Of a DNA stretch of 40,242 bases, positions 1-9,132 are shown in pieces. The notes under the pieces were generated by a model that was not told the origin of the DNA, ran no database searches, and was given only the letters and a program-made list of their open reading frames with translations. The stretch's first letter is position 1. Every line of letters begins with the position of its first letter. The position numbers were made by a program, and so were the translations under genes. The stretch lies in NCBI RefSeq assembly GCF_025465255.1, contig NZ_JAODNI010000127.1:1-40242 (forward strand), given 5' to 3'. This DNA comes from Pseudonocardia sp. (GTDB taxonomy: Bacteria > Actinomycetota > Actinomycetes > Mycobacteriales > Pseudonocardiaceae).

Positions 1-178
1 CGAGCTCGCTCGGCCGCAGCCCGTCCCGGGTCAGGAAGCCGTGGACACCGGTGGCGGGCGCGTTGCGCGGCTCGCCGGCGTCGAGGACCAGGACCGAGCG
101 GCGGGCCCGGGTCAGGGTCAGCGCGCCGCTGAGCCCGGCGGCACCGCCGCCGATCACGACCACGTCGAATTCGTTCAT
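1..178 (-). CDS. NAD(P)/FAD-dependent oxidoreductase, thioredoxin reductase-like (N-terminal part only)
   Basis: The gene runs off the left edge; 59 codons from the ATG at 178 are present. The N-terminus is a beta strand followed by the dinucleotide-binding motif GGGAAGLSGA (residues 10-19), then VLVLDAGEPRNAPATGVHGF, which places an acidic residue at the end of the second strand. This is the FAD-binding pattern of the small thioredoxin reductase-like family that reduces disulfides or other small substrates with NAD(P)H. The part holding any redox CxxC is outside the window, so the substrate cannot be read. A promoter-like pair lies directly upstream and predicts a leaderless mRNA. Confidence 0.8.
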   Translation of the reverse strand, partial: MNEFDVVVIGGGAAGLSGALTLTRARRSVLVLDAGEPRNAPATGVHGFLTRDGLRPSEL

Positions 179-184
179 GCCGCC

Positions 185-214
185 ACGGTGCGCTCGCTGC
201 GGCGGGACTGACAA
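185..214 (-). promoter_or_regulatory. Putative leaderless promoter of the FAD oxidoreductase
   Basis: On the minus strand TTGTCA (209-214) and CACCGT (185-190) are 18 bases apart, and the -10 box ends 6 bases before the ATG at 178. That spacing puts the transcription start at or next to the start codon. No ribosome binding site is visible. Inferred from sequence only. Confidence 0.4.
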
Positions 215-242
215 GCTGTTTTGCCGGAACAGCAAGAAATCG

Positions 243-677
243 TCAGGCGTTCGGCAGGTCCTCGGATGCGGACGCCTTCGGCTCGACCAGGACCAGCCAG
301 CTCCCCGAGTTGTCCCGCATGACGGCCTCGATGCCGTAGGGCCGGTCCGAGGGTGGCTGCAGGAAGGCCACGCCCTTGGCGCTGAGCTCCTCGTAGGTCT
401 TGCGGCAGTCGTCGACGCGCAGGCCGAGGCCGCCCCACTCGCCCTTCTCGAGCTGGCGGCGGAGGAAGGCGGCGGCCTCGTCGTTCAGCGGCGGGCCCGG
501 GGTCATCAGCGTGACCTCGAGCTCGGGCTGGCTCGGGTGCGAGATCGTGACCCAGCGGAAGTCCTCGCCCATCCGGGTGTCGGTGCGGGGCTCGAAGCCC
601 AGGACGTCGACGTAGAAGCGCTTGGCGTCGTCCTGGTCCAGGCAGTAGACGGTGGTCAGCGAGACATTCGTGATCAT
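243..677 (-). CDS. VOC (glyoxalase/bleomycin-resistance fold) family protein
   Basis: 144 residues, the usual length for a single-subunit vicinal oxygen chelate protein. The N-terminus (VYCLDQDDAKRFYVDVLGFE) and the second module (GLGLRVDDCRKTYEELSAKGVAF...AVMRDNSGSWLVLVEP) are the paired beta-alpha-beta-beta-beta repeats of the family. Many VOC proteins are lyases, dioxygenases or antibiotic-binding proteins; the substrate is not evident here. It starts 10 bases after the stop of the AraC regulator gene, so the two are almost certainly cotranscribed. AraC-VOC pairs of this type are common in actinobacteria. I see no strong ribosome binding site ahead of the ATG. Confidence 0.85.
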   Translation of the reverse strand: MITNVSLTTVYCLDQDDAKRFYVDVLGFEPRTDTRMGEDFRWVTISHPSQPELEVTLMTPGPPLNDEAAAFLRRQLEKGEWGGLGLRVDDCRKTYEELSAKGVAFLQPPSDRPYGIEAVMRDNSGSWLVLVEPKASASEDLPNA

Positions 678-687
678 GCGGTGGACG

Positions 688-1155
688 CTACGGCGCCCTG
701 CCCGGGCCGGGCTTCTCCGAGCTTGCGCGATCCACGGACGCGAGCACGCCGTGCATGAAGAGGTAGCAGCCCGGGATGTGCGGGAGACCCCGGGACGCGA
801 ACCGGTCGCGGTACGCGGTGGGGCTCTCGCCCACGAGCTCGGTGAACCGCGACGAGAACGACCCGAGGCTGGCGAACCCGACGAGCATGCAGACCTCGGT
901 GACCGTCAGGTTGGCGCCGCGCAGCAGGTCCTGCGCCCGCTCGATCCGCCGCCGGGTGAGGTAGCGGATCGGCGTCTCGCCGTAGGTCGCGGCGAAGCAC
1001 CGGGCGAAGTGGAACTTGGAGATCCCCGCCACGCGGGCGAGCTCGTCGAGGTCCAGCGGGGCGGCATGGCAGCGGTCGATGTGGTCCCGGGCCCGGCGGA
1101 GGTGGACGAGCAGCTCCGCAGGGACCTCGCGCCGGGCGGCCGTCGTCCCGCTCAT
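688..1155 (-). CDS. AraC family transcriptional regulator
   Basis: 155 residues. Residues of roughly 20-120 form the double helix-turn-helix DNA-binding domain: LDELARVAGISKFHFARCFA is the first HTH, and ERAQDLLRGANLTVTEVCMLVGFASLGSFSSRFTELVGESPTAYR contains the second HTH and the family signature. There is only a short extension at either end, so this is a stand-alone DNA-binding module without the usual effector domain. It precedes the VOC gene and probably controls it. The ATG at 1155 is supported by a TAGCCT -10 box at 1162-1167 that ends 6 bases upstream (leaderless). Confidence 0.9.
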   Translation of the reverse strand: MSGTTAARREVPAELLVHLRRARDHIDRCHAAPLDLDELARVAGISKFHFARCFAATYGETPIRYLTRRRIERAQDLLRGANLTVTEVCMLVGFASLGSFSSRFTELVGESPTAYRDRFASRGLPHIPGCYLFMHGVLASVDRASSEKPGPGRAP

Positions 1156-1161
1156 GCGGCG

Positions 1162-1167
1162 AGGCTA
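1162..1167 (-). promoter_or_regulatory. Putative -10 box, leaderless AraC gene
   Basis: On the minus strand TAGCCT ends 6 bases before the ATG at 1155. A weak -35 (TTCCAC) lies 16 bases further upstream. This would give an mRNA starting at the AUG. Confidence 0.35.
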
Positions 1168-1199
1168 CCGCCGGGAGGGGTCCGTGGAAGCCGGTTCCG

Positions 1200-1967
1200 T
1201 CAGCCCGCTCGGCCGCGCAGCGAGCGCGAGATCCCGAGTGCGGCGGTGCGGACGGCGGGCGCGAAGCGGTCCGGGTCCAGGCGGTTCACCCAACCGGTGA
1301 TCGAGATGGCCGCCACGGCCGGGCCCTCGCCGTCGAACACGGGGGCGGCGACGCAGGTGATCCCGACCGTAGACTCCTCGTGCTCCAGCGCGACCCCGCG
1401 CTCCCGGACGGCCGCCAGCTCCGACGCCAGCAACCCGGGGGCGACGACCGTCCGGGGCGTCCGGCGCTCCAGCCCGGCGGCGACGACCGCCGCGAACCGC
1501 TCCGGCGGGGCGAACGCGAGCAGCACCTTGCCGACGCCGGTGCAGTACGCGGGCATCCGGCCGCCGACCCGCGACGCGACGGCCGGCCCGCGGCGGCCGT
1601 CGAGCTTCTGCACGTAGACGACCTCGATCCCGTCCGGGACGGCGAGGTGCACCGTCTCGTGGGTCGCCTCGAAGAGGTCGGTGAGGAACGGGGCCGCGGC
1701 CTCCCGCAGGCTCCGCTGGCGGGGCACGAGCTGGCCGAGCTCGAACAGCCGCATGCCGAGCCGGATGCCCGTCCGTGTCCGCTCCACGATGTCCCAGTCG
1801 ACGAGCTCGCCGAGCAGCCGGTGGGCCGTGGGCTTGGCGATCCCGGTCCGCCGGTGCAGCTCCGCAAGGGTCAGCTCGTCCTCGCCGGGGCGGAATGCGG
1901 TGAGGAGCGTGAGCGCCCGGCCCAGCACGGAGTTCGGGACGGCATCGTTCGGCTGAGTGGAACGCAC
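1200..1967 (-). CDS. IclR family transcriptional regulator
   Basis: With the GTG at 1967 the protein has 255 residues, the normal IclR length. The N-terminal winged HTH reads [11 protein letters not shown]...[33 protein letters not shown]. The C-terminal effector domain carries the family features GVGKVLLAF and [23 protein letters not shown]. IclR proteins bind small organic acids. This gene is divergent from the acetaldehyde dehydrogenase-aldolase pair, so it is the likely regulator of that pathway. An ATG at 2009 would add 14 residues but overlaps the divergent start codon. I prefer 1967 because CACGAT ends 6 bases upstream of it with TGGACT 18 bases before that. Confidence 0.9.
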   Translation of the reverse strand: MRSTQPNDAVPNSVLGRALTLLTAFRPGEDELTLAELHRRTGIAKPTAHRLLGELVDWDIVERTRTGIRLGMRLFELGQLVPRQRSLREAAAPFLTDLFEATHETVHLAVPDGIEVVYVQKLDGRRGPAVASRVGGRMPAYCTGVGKVLLAFAPPERFAAVVAAGLERRTPRTVVAPGLLASELAAVRERGVALEHEESTVGITCVAAPVFDGEGPAVAAISITGWVNRLDPDRFAPAVRTAALGISRSLRGRAG

Positions 1968-2003
1968 TGCTTCATCGTGCGCCCGTGCTGCTGCCAGAGT
2001 CCA
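1958..2003. promoter_or_regulatory. Divergent promoter/operator region between the IclR gene and the aldehyde dehydrogenase gene
   Basis: The minus-strand promoter has -35 TGGACT (1998-2003), an 18-base spacer and -10 CACGAT (1974-1979), 6 bases from the GTG at 1967. An imperfect 17-base palindrome (TGGAACGCACTGCTTCA, 1958-1974) sits at that start and could be the IclR operator, as the family usually binds palindromes of about 15 bases. CAGAGT (1995-2000), 7 bases ahead of the ATG at 2008, is a weak -10 candidate for the plus-strand operon. Confidence 0.35.
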
Positions 2004-2007
2004 TTCC

Positions 2008-2913
2008 ATGGCGAGGGACAGGGTTCTGGCGGCGATCGTGGGGCCGGGCAACATCGGCACCGATCTGCTTGCCAAGCTGCAGCGCAGCAGCGTGATCGAG
2101 GTCCGCTACATGGTCGGCGTCGTCGAGTCCGAGGGGCTCGCGCGGGCGCGGGAGCTCGGCGTGGAGGCGTCCGCCGAGGGCGTGGACTGGCTGCTGCGCC
2201 AGGACCCGCTGCCGGAGATCGTCTTCGAGGCGACGTCGGCGAAGGCGCACGCCGCGAACGCGCCGCGCTACGCGGAGGCCGGCATCCAGGCCGTCGACCT
2301 CACCCCCGCACACCTCGGGCCGATGGTGTCGCCGGCCGTCAACGGCGCCGAGTATCTCGAGGCCCCGAACGTCTCGATGATCACCTGCGGCGGGCAGGCG
2401 ACGATCCCGATCGTCCACGCCGTCTCGCGGATCACCCCGGTGCCGTACGCGGAGATCGTCGCGTCGATCGCGTCGCGCTCCGCCGGTGCGGGGACCCGGG
2501 CGAACATCGACGAGTTCACCCACACCACCGGTGCGGCGGTCGCGGAGGTCGGGGGAGCGGACCGCGGCAAGGCGATCATCGTGCTCAACCCCGTCGAACC
2601 GCCGATGATCATGCGCGACACCGTGTACTGCATGATCGGCGCCGAGGCGGACCGGGCGGCGATCACGACGTCGATCCACGAGGTCGTGGCCGACGTCCAG
2701 CAGTACGTCCCCGGCTACACGCTCCGCGCGGAACCGCAGTTCGACGAGCCCGCGCCCGAGTGGGGCGGGCATGCGCGGGTGGCGGTGTTCCTGGAGGTCA
2801 AGGGCAACGGCGACTTCCTGCCGCCGTACGCCGGGAACCTCGACATCATGACCGCCGCGGCCGCCCGGGTGGGCGAGCTGATGGCGCAGGCCAAGCTGGA
2901 GGTGCCCGCATGA
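2008..2913 (+). CDS. mhpF: Acetaldehyde dehydrogenase (CoA-acylating)
   Basis: 301 residues. It oxidises acetaldehyde with NAD+ and CoA to acetyl-CoA, the last step of the meta-cleavage pathway, and in the family works as a complex with the aldolase that channels the aldehyde to it. The Rossmann motif [10 protein letters not shown] spans residues 11-20, and the catalytic cysteine is Cys127 in [12 protein letters not shown]. The ATG at 2008 is chosen because homology begins there; an upstream in-frame ATG at 1957 would add 17 unrelated residues. The stop overlaps the start of the aldolase gene (ATGA). Symbol by family; orthologues are also called bphJ, dmpF or hsaG. Confidence 0.95.
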   Translation: MARDRVLAAIVGPGNIGTDLLAKLQRSSVIEVRYMVGVVESEGLARARELGVEASAEGVDWLLRQDPLPEIVFEATSAKAHAANAPRYAEAGIQAVDLTPAHLGPMVSPAVNGAEYLEAPNVSMITCGGQATIPIVHAVSRITPVPYAEIVASIASRSAGAGTRANIDEFTHTTGAAVAEVGGADRGKAIIVLNPVEPPMIMRDTVYCMIGAEADRAAITTSIHEVVADVQQYVPGYTLRAEPQFDEPAPEWGGHARVAVFLEVKGNGDFLPPYAGNLDIMTAAAARVGELMAQAKLEVPA

Positions 2914-3938
2914 CCCGCCCGGAGCTCGCGCACGACATCAGGCTGATCGACACGACCCTCCGTGACGGGTCGCACGCGATGGCCCACCGCTTCACCGAGA
3001 CCCAGGTCCGGGACACCGTCCGGGCGCTCGACGCGGCGGGGGTCGAGTGGATCGAGGTCTCCCACGGCGACGGCATCGGCGGCTCGTCGTTCAACTACGG
3101 CTTCTCCGGCACCGACGAGATGCAGCTGATCGCCGCCGCCCGCGACGAGGTGACCACGGCCAGGATCGCAGTGCTGCTGGTGCCCGGCATCGGCACCGTC
3201 GACGACCTGAAGCGTGCCCGCGACGCGGGTGCGGAGATGGTGCGCGTGGCGACGCACTGCACCGAGGCCGACGTGTCCCCGCAGCACTTCGCCGCGGCCC
3301 GCGAGCTGGGCATGGAGACCGTCGGGTTCCTGATGATGGCGCACCGCACGTCGCCCGAGGACCTGGCGAAGCAGGCGCGGATCATGGTCGAGGCCGGGTG
3401 CCAGTGCCCGTACGTCACGGACTCCGCGGGCGCGCTGCTGATGCACGAGGCCAAGGCGCGGTTCGACGCGCTGGTGGCCGAGGTCGGCGACGAGGCGTGG
3501 GTCGGGTACCACGGCCACCAGAACATGAGCATGGGCGTCGCGAACTCCGTGATCGCGTGGGAATCGGGCGTCCGCTCGATCGACGGGTCCCTCTGCGCGC
3601 TAGGCGCGGGGTCCGGGAACTCGCCGACGGAGGTGCTCGCCGCGGTGTTCGACCGGCTCGGCGTCGACACCGGGGTGGACGTGTCCGCGCTGCTCGACGC
3701 GGCCGAGGACGTCGTCCGGCCGTACCTGCAACGCTGGCCCAAGATGGACCGCAACGCGATCGTCCAGGGCTGGGCCGGGGTGTACTCGTCGTTCCTGCTG
3801 CACGCGGAACGGGCGGGGGAGCGGTACAAGGTCCCGGCGCACGAGATCCTGCGGCGCTGCGGCGAGCTCGGGTACGTCGGCGGCCAGGAGGACATGATCA
3901 TCGACGTCGCGATCGGGCTGGCGGCGGAGCGGGGCTGA
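2910..3938 (+). CDS. mhpE: 4-hydroxy-2-oxovalerate aldolase
   Basis: 342 residues, a TIM-barrel class II aldolase of the HMG-CoA lyase-like superfamily. It cleaves 4-hydroxy-2-oxovalerate to pyruvate and acetaldehyde. DTTLRDGSH (residues 14-22) supplies the Arg and Asp of the active site, and HGH at 201-203 gives the two divalent-metal histidines (YHGHQN). The C-terminal part ([17 protein letters not shown]...[12 protein letters not shown]) is the communication domain that contacts the acylating dehydrogenase. It is translationally coupled to the dehydrogenase gene by a 4-base overlap. The third usual partner, 2-oxopent-4-enoate hydratase, and the ring-cleavage dioxygenase are not in the window. 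Confidence 0.95.
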   Translation: MTRPELAHDIRLIDTTLRDGSHAMAHRFTETQVRDTVRALDAAGVEWIEVSHGDGIGGSSFNYGFSGTDEMQLIAAARDEVTTARIAVLLVPGIGTVDDLKRARDAGAEMVRVATHCTEADVSPQHFAAARELGMETVGFLMMAHRTSPEDLAKQARIMVEAGCQCPYVTDSAGALLMHEAKARFDALVAEVGDEAWVGYHGHQNMSMGVANSVIAWESGVRSIDGSLCALGAGSGNSPTEVLAAVFDRLGVDTGVDVSALLDAAEDVVRPYLQRWPKMDRNAIVQGWAGVYSSFLLHAERAGERYKVPAHEILRRCGELGYVGGQEDMIIDVAIGLAAERG

Positions 3939-3956
3939 GCCTCTCCCGACGCTCTT

Positions 3957-3991
3957 GTGGCTCAAGCGCCAGCCTGGGCTGCTCGAGCCAC
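3957..3991 (+). terminator. Candidate terminator hairpin after the aldolase gene
   Basis: GTGGCTC (3957-3963) and GAGCCAC (3985-3991) form a 7-bp stem 18 bases after the aldolase stop. The loop is 21 bases and there is no T-tract, so it is weak as an intrinsic terminator. Confidence 0.3.
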
Positions 3992-4041
3992 TCAGGCGGC
4001 TCGGGTCCGGCCGGGTCGACGCAGCCGACGCGCGGGTTCTC

Positions 4042-4095
4042 GCGCCACGCGCGCGGTCGAGCCCGCGCGTGGCGCAGATTCGCGCGCGTCGCGCC
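4042..4095. repeat. GC-rich palindromic intergenic repeat, copy 1
   Basis: GCGCCACGCGCG (4042-4053) and CGCGCGTGGCGC (4064-4075) are perfect 12-bp inverted arms around a 10-base loop, followed by CGCGCGTCGCGCC (4083-4095). Read on the minus strand, the blocks GGCGCGACGCGCG and TCGACCGCGCGCGTGGCG recur in the same order at 40196-40229. It sits between convergent gene ends. It looks like a REP-type dispersed element; copy number in the genome is unknown. Confidence 0.55.
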
Positions 4096-4098
4096 AGG

Positions 4099-4271
4099 TC
4101 AGCGCCCCGAAGCGCGGTCGCGCCGCGCGCCGCCCCACGTGCCGAGCGCGCTGCGGTCGAAGACGAAGTCCTCGGCGAAGACCTCGTGGGCGCGATCCCG
4201 GTCGTGGTCGTCGACGACGTGGCCGTAGTCCGCCAGGAGCTGCTGAAGCGCGAGCGCGTCCTCGGGGTCAT
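4099..4271 (-). pseudogene. SnoaL-like / NTF2-fold protein, frameshifted and shortened
   Basis: The ATG at 4271 overlaps the stop of the acyl-CoA dehydrogenase gene (ATGA), but the frame it opens gives nonsense. One frame over, the sequence reads as the start of an NTF2-like enzyme: DALALQQLLADYGHVVDDHD, then RAHEVFAEDFVFDRSALG. The start codon and this frame are reconciled if one C is missing from the run after ATGAC (four C present, five needed for Met-Thr-Pro-Glu-Asp). The good frame stops at 4099, about 57 codons in, against a family length near 130-150, so the C-terminal half is also lost. The palindromic repeat adjoins the truncated end. Confidence 0.7.
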
Positions 4272-5395
4272 GCCTCCGGACCTTGCCGGAGATCGGGACG
4301 CTCCCGCAGCAGCTCCCGGACGACGTGCCCGCCCCAGATCGTCTGGTTGACCAGGGAGGTGCCGTCCGCGGTGGCGAGCAGGGCGGCGTCGTCCCGGCAG
4401 CGGGCGGGGACGGAGTCCGCCGCCGCCCCGGCCCCGGCGCAGAGCTCGACGCACTCGGTGGTGACGTCCCGGGCGACGTCCGTCCCGAGCACCTTCGCCG
4501 CCGCCGCGAGCGCGTCGCACCCGGGACGGGCGTCGTCGACCCCCGCCAGCGCCTCGTAGCAGAGCAGCCGGGCCGCCTCGACCCGCCCGGCCATCGCCCC
4601 GACCCGGTGGCGCACCACGTCCGACGAGGTCACCGGACGACCACGGGCGGTCCGGCCGGCGAGCCGGTACACCGTGTGGGTGAGGGCCCGCTGCGCGAGC
4701 GCGACGGCCTGGACCCCGACGAGCGAGCGCGCGACCGCGAACCCGATCTTGGTGGCCGCCACCCCGTCCCCGGCGAGGACCGCGTCGTCGGGGACCGGGC
4801 AGCCGTCGAACTCCAGGGAGCCGAACGGGAGGTAGCGCAGGCCGTTGGTGGGCATCGGGGCGCGCCGGACCCCCGGTCCGTCGAGGTCGACGACGACGCG
4901 CACGGGGGCGCCGTCCGGTCCGCGGGCGAGCACGACCGCCACGTGGGCGACCGTCGCGTGGACCAGCCATGTCTTGGCGCCGTACAGGCGCAGCCCCTCG
5001 GCGGTGCGGCGCACCTCCGCGCGGACGTCCGCCACCTGCGAGCCCCCGTGCGGTTCGGTGATCGCGACCAGCCCGATCGCCCGGCCCGCGAGGAGCGGTG
5101 GGAGCCAGCGTGCGCACACGCCGTCCGAGCCCGACGCGTGCAGGTAGCGCTGCACGCTGTGGTTGGACAGGAACGGGAGCCCGCCGCCGACGCCTTCGAC
5201 GAGCGAGCCGAAGGCGGAATGGCTCATGCCGCCCCGCTCGGGCGGCAGGGTCGAGCCCAGGAAGCCGGTGTCCCGCAGCCCGGCGAACACGCGCAGGAGT
5301 GAGGCGCGGTCCAGCGGCCGGTCCGGAGGCTGGGGGAGCAGGGCGGCGGCGCGTTCCTCACCGAGCCGCACCAGCGCGGCGTCTCGAGCACTCAC
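4268..5395 (-). CDS. Acyl-CoA dehydrogenase family protein
   Basis: 375 residues, in the family range. The mid-domain reads VAITEPHGGSQVADV and AKTWLVHATVAHVAVVLAR, the usual FAD/substrate segments. The C-terminal helical domain contains VGVQAVALAQRALTHTVYRLAGRTARGRPVTSSDVVRHRVGAM. In the segment that normally carries the catalytic Glu (YEGTSQIQ in classical enzymes) this protein reads ADGTSLVNQ, with Asp344 in the catalytic position. Flavoenzyme of acyl-CoA alpha,beta-desaturation or a related reaction; substrate not evident. It follows the nitrile hydratase accessory gene by 17 bases and overlaps the broken SnoaL-like gene by 4. The GTG at 5395 is the first start in a well-matched N-terminus. 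Confidence 0.85.
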   Translation of the reverse strand: MSARDAALVRLGEERAAALLPQPPDRPLDRASLLRVFAGLRDTGFLGSTLPPERGGMSHSAFGSLVEGVGGGLPFLSNHSVQRYLHASGSDGVCARWLPPLLAGRAIGLVAITEPHGGSQVADVRAEVRRTAEGLRLYGAKTWLVHATVAHVAVVLARGPDGAPVRVVVDLDGPGVRRAPMPTNGLRYLPFGSLEFDGCPVPDDAVLAGDGVAATKIGFAVARSLVGVQAVALAQRALTHTVYRLAGRTARGRPVTSSDVVRHRVGAMAGRVEAARLLCYEALAGVDDARPGCDALAAAAKVLGTDVARDVTTECVELCAGAGAAADSVPARCRDDAALLATADGTSLVNQTIWGGHVVRELLRERPDLRQGPEA

Positions 5396-5412
5396 GACGT
5401 GATCCTCGCAGA

Positions 5413-5769
5413 TCAGTGCCCGTGGTCGCCGTGGTCGTGATCCCCGTGGTCGTGTCCGGCAGGCCGGGCGGCGAGCACCGCCGCGCGCGCGTCGAGCTCA
5501 CCCGCGGGGACCGTCCCGTCGCCGGCGAGCACGTCCTCGAGCGCGCCGAGCCAGTGCTCGTAGTAGCTCCACTCGCCCTCCGGCGCGGCTTCCCAGGCCG
5601 CGATCCGGGCGATCAGCGCGGCCTGGAACGTCGCCCGCTCGAACGCGCCGGCCTCGTGCAGCGACACGGCCATCCCGAACGCCCGGCTCTCCCAGTGCGC
5701 GGCGAAGACCAGCTCGCCGTTGGACCGCGGGGGAGCGGCGGGCCCGTCGATCGCCAGGGGCGCGGTCAC
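5413..5769 (-). CDS. Nitrile hydratase accessory (activator) protein
   Basis: 118 residues. PRSNGELVFAAHWESRAFGMAVSLHEAGAF is the family hallmark, shared with the N-terminus of the nitrile hydratase beta subunit. The family inserts the metal (Co or Fe) into the alpha subunit. The extreme C-terminus is a histidine/aspartate-rich tail (HDHGDHDHGDHGH), which suggests metal binding. The GTG start at 5769 overlaps the stop of the alpha-subunit remnant (GTGA), the normal coupled arrangement. Because the adjacent alpha gene is destroyed and no beta gene is present, this open frame has no visible client and may be a relic. Confidence 0.85.
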   Translation of the reverse strand: MTAPLAIDGPAAPPRSNGELVFAAHWESRAFGMAVSLHEAGAFERATFQAALIARIAAWEAAPEGEWSYYEHWLGALEDVLAGDGTVPAGELDARAAVLAARPAGHDHGDHDHGDHGH

Positions 5770-5945
5770 GGCGTGCTCACCCGCGCGACGCCCACCATCG
5801 CGTCCCCTGTGACCAGGGCGGTGAGCTCCTCGGAGGACAGGATGTGCACCTCGGGCGTGTTCTCGACGACCACGACGTGTTCGTCGTTCGCGCCGTCGCC
5901 CGGACCCGTCGCGGTGTAGTCCGGTCTGTCCGGCTCGGGCCCCCG
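5766..5945 (-). pseudogene. Nitrile hydratase alpha subunit remnant, metal-binding centre deleted
   Basis: The open frame reads ...NDEHVVVVENTPEVH directly followed by ILSSEELTALVTGDAMVGVARVSTP and a stop. The first part matches the segment just before the metal-binding CTLCSC loop of the alpha subunit; the second matches its C-terminus (SEEELATLVTRESMIGV in the Pseudonocardia thermophila enzyme, from memory). About 85-90 residues between them, including all three cysteines, are missing in frame. No start codon is available upstream and the N-terminal ~90 residues are absent. The stop still overlaps the accessory gene start. Confidence 0.75.
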
Positions 5946-5949
5946 CGGC

Positions 5950-6609
5950 TCACCCCAGCCCGGACACCCGCAGCGTGATGTTCAGCCGCCCCCGGCCCAG
6001 CCCGATGTCCGCGAGGTCGGCGGCCGTGTGCGGCAGCAGCCCGGGCACTCCGTGGTAGGCCCGCCGGGACTCCCCGCCGAACACGATCAGGTCCCCGGAG
6101 CGCAGCTCGACGTCCGTCCACGGCCGCCCGCGGGACTCGGTGTTGCCGAACCGGAACACGCACGGCGCGCCGAGCGACAGCGAGACGACCGGGTCCGGCG
6201 CCTTCTCCTCGACGTCGCGGTGCAGGCCCATCCGGGCGTCGTCGGCGTAGTGGTTGACGATCGCGACGTCCGGCTCGTAGGCGAGCAGCGGGTCCCCGTA
6301 GGCGTCCCGGACGGCGGCGCGGCCGAGGTCGCCGAGCCACCCCGGGAACGGGATCGCCGGGGATCCGTCCTGGTCGTCGCGGGTGCGGGAGTAGCGGTAG
6401 GGGATCCAGTGCCAGCCCAGGCACACCATCCGGACGGTCATCCGGCCGCCGTTCGGCAGCGTCGCGGCGCGTATCCCCGGCCCTTCGGACGCCCAGCCCC
6501 TGCACGCCTCGACCAGCTCGCGCTGCCGGGCGACGTCGAGCCAGTCCGGCACGTGCACCGCGCCGGGCCCGAGCACGCGGCGTTCGCGCGGGAGCAGTTC
6601 GAGCGTCAC
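5950..6609 (-). CDS. alkB: AlkB-like Fe(II)/2-oxoglutarate-dependent dioxygenase
   Basis: 219 residues, the normal AlkB length. The family removes methyl groups from N1-methyladenine and N3-methylcytosine in DNA or RNA. The iron ligands are His130 and Asp132 (LHRDVEE) and His186 (AYHGVP); the 2-oxoglutarate-binding arginines are Arg208 and Arg214 (RLNITLR). The nucleotide-recognition lid (NGGRMTVRMVCLGWHWIPYRYS) is present and the substrate segment ends in NHYADDARMGLH. The GTG at 6609 is chosen because homology starts there; the same frame runs on upstream into the copper oxidase remnant, which is not part of the gene. It is the only clearly intact gene between the remnants. Confidence 0.93.
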   Translation of the reverse strand: MTLELLPRERRVLGPGAVHVPDWLDVARQRELVEACRGWASEGPGIRAATLPNGGRMTVRMVCLGWHWIPYRYSRTRDDQDGSPAIPFPGWLGDLGRAAVRDAYGDPLLAYEPDVAIVNHYADDARMGLHRDVEEKAPDPVVSLSLGAPCVFRFGNTESRGRPWTDVELRSGDLIVFGGESRRAYHGVPGLLPHTAADLADIGLGRGRLNITLRVSGLG

Positions 6610-6628
6610 CCGGCAACCCTCCCATCTG

Positions 6629-7550
<922 letters not shown>

Positions 7551-7582
7551 GGACGGCGCAGATCCCCGCCCCGCACGCGAGA

Positions 7583-7609
7583 GCCCCCGGACGGTCACCG
7601 TCCGGGGGC
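7583..7609. terminator. Strong bidirectional terminator hairpin
   Basis: GCCCCCGGACGGT and ACCGTCCGGGGGC form a perfect 13-bp stem around a single central base, followed by TTCGTCG on the plus strand. It lies 33 bases after the stop of the nitronate monooxygenase remnant and 40 bases beyond the ribBA stop on the other strand. Confidence 0.8.
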
Positions 7610-7648
7610 TTCGTCGTACCGCGCAGGAAACCCGCTCGGGAGACCTGC

Positions 7649-8941
<1,293 letters not shown>

Positions 8942-8947
8942 GACCGG

Positions 8948-8953
8948 ACGGTA
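8948..8953 (-). promoter_or_regulatory. Putative -10 box, leaderless ribBA
   Basis: On the minus strand TACCGT ends 6 bases before the ATG at 8941. No good -35 is seen. The element lies inside the reading frame of the longer alternative start, which argues against that start. Confidence 0.35.
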
Positions 8954-9049
8954 CGTCTGATGCGGGTGCATGAGGTGTCCGAGAACAAGACACTCCTGAG
9001 ATTCGTGTCACGCTGCGGCGAACGCCGCGATGGCCAACTGAACGAACGC

Positions 9050-9079
9050 TTGACCGTGTGTGTCCCCGGTCGGCACGAT
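9050..9079 (+). promoter_or_regulatory. Putative promoter of the ABC importer operon
   Basis: TTGACC (9050-9055) and CACGAT (9074-9079) are 18 bases apart, giving a leader of about 45 bases before the GTG at 9133, which has a TGGAG ribosome binding site. A GCGGCG-AA-CGCCGC palindrome (9015-9028) lies just upstream and may be an operator. The rest of 8942-9132 holds no gene. Confidence 0.4.
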
Positions 9080-9132
9080 GACGGCCCGAGTAGTACGGCC
9101 GCCCGTCGAGGCCGACGAAGCTGGAGTTTTCC

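Noticed and set aside
1380..3938. 852-codon plus-strand frame covering the IclR and dehydrogenase genes
   Set aside because: Only its last 342 codons are a real gene (aldolase, from 2910); the rest is shadow sequence without similarity.
9015..9028. GCGGCG-AA-CGCCGC as a stand-alone operator finding
   Set aside because: Six-base GC-only arms are expected by chance at this base composition; kept only as a remark with the promoter.
8942..9132. FMN riboswitch ahead of ribBA
   Set aside because: No conserved RFN-element segments on the minus strand in the short upstream region, and the gene looks leaderless.
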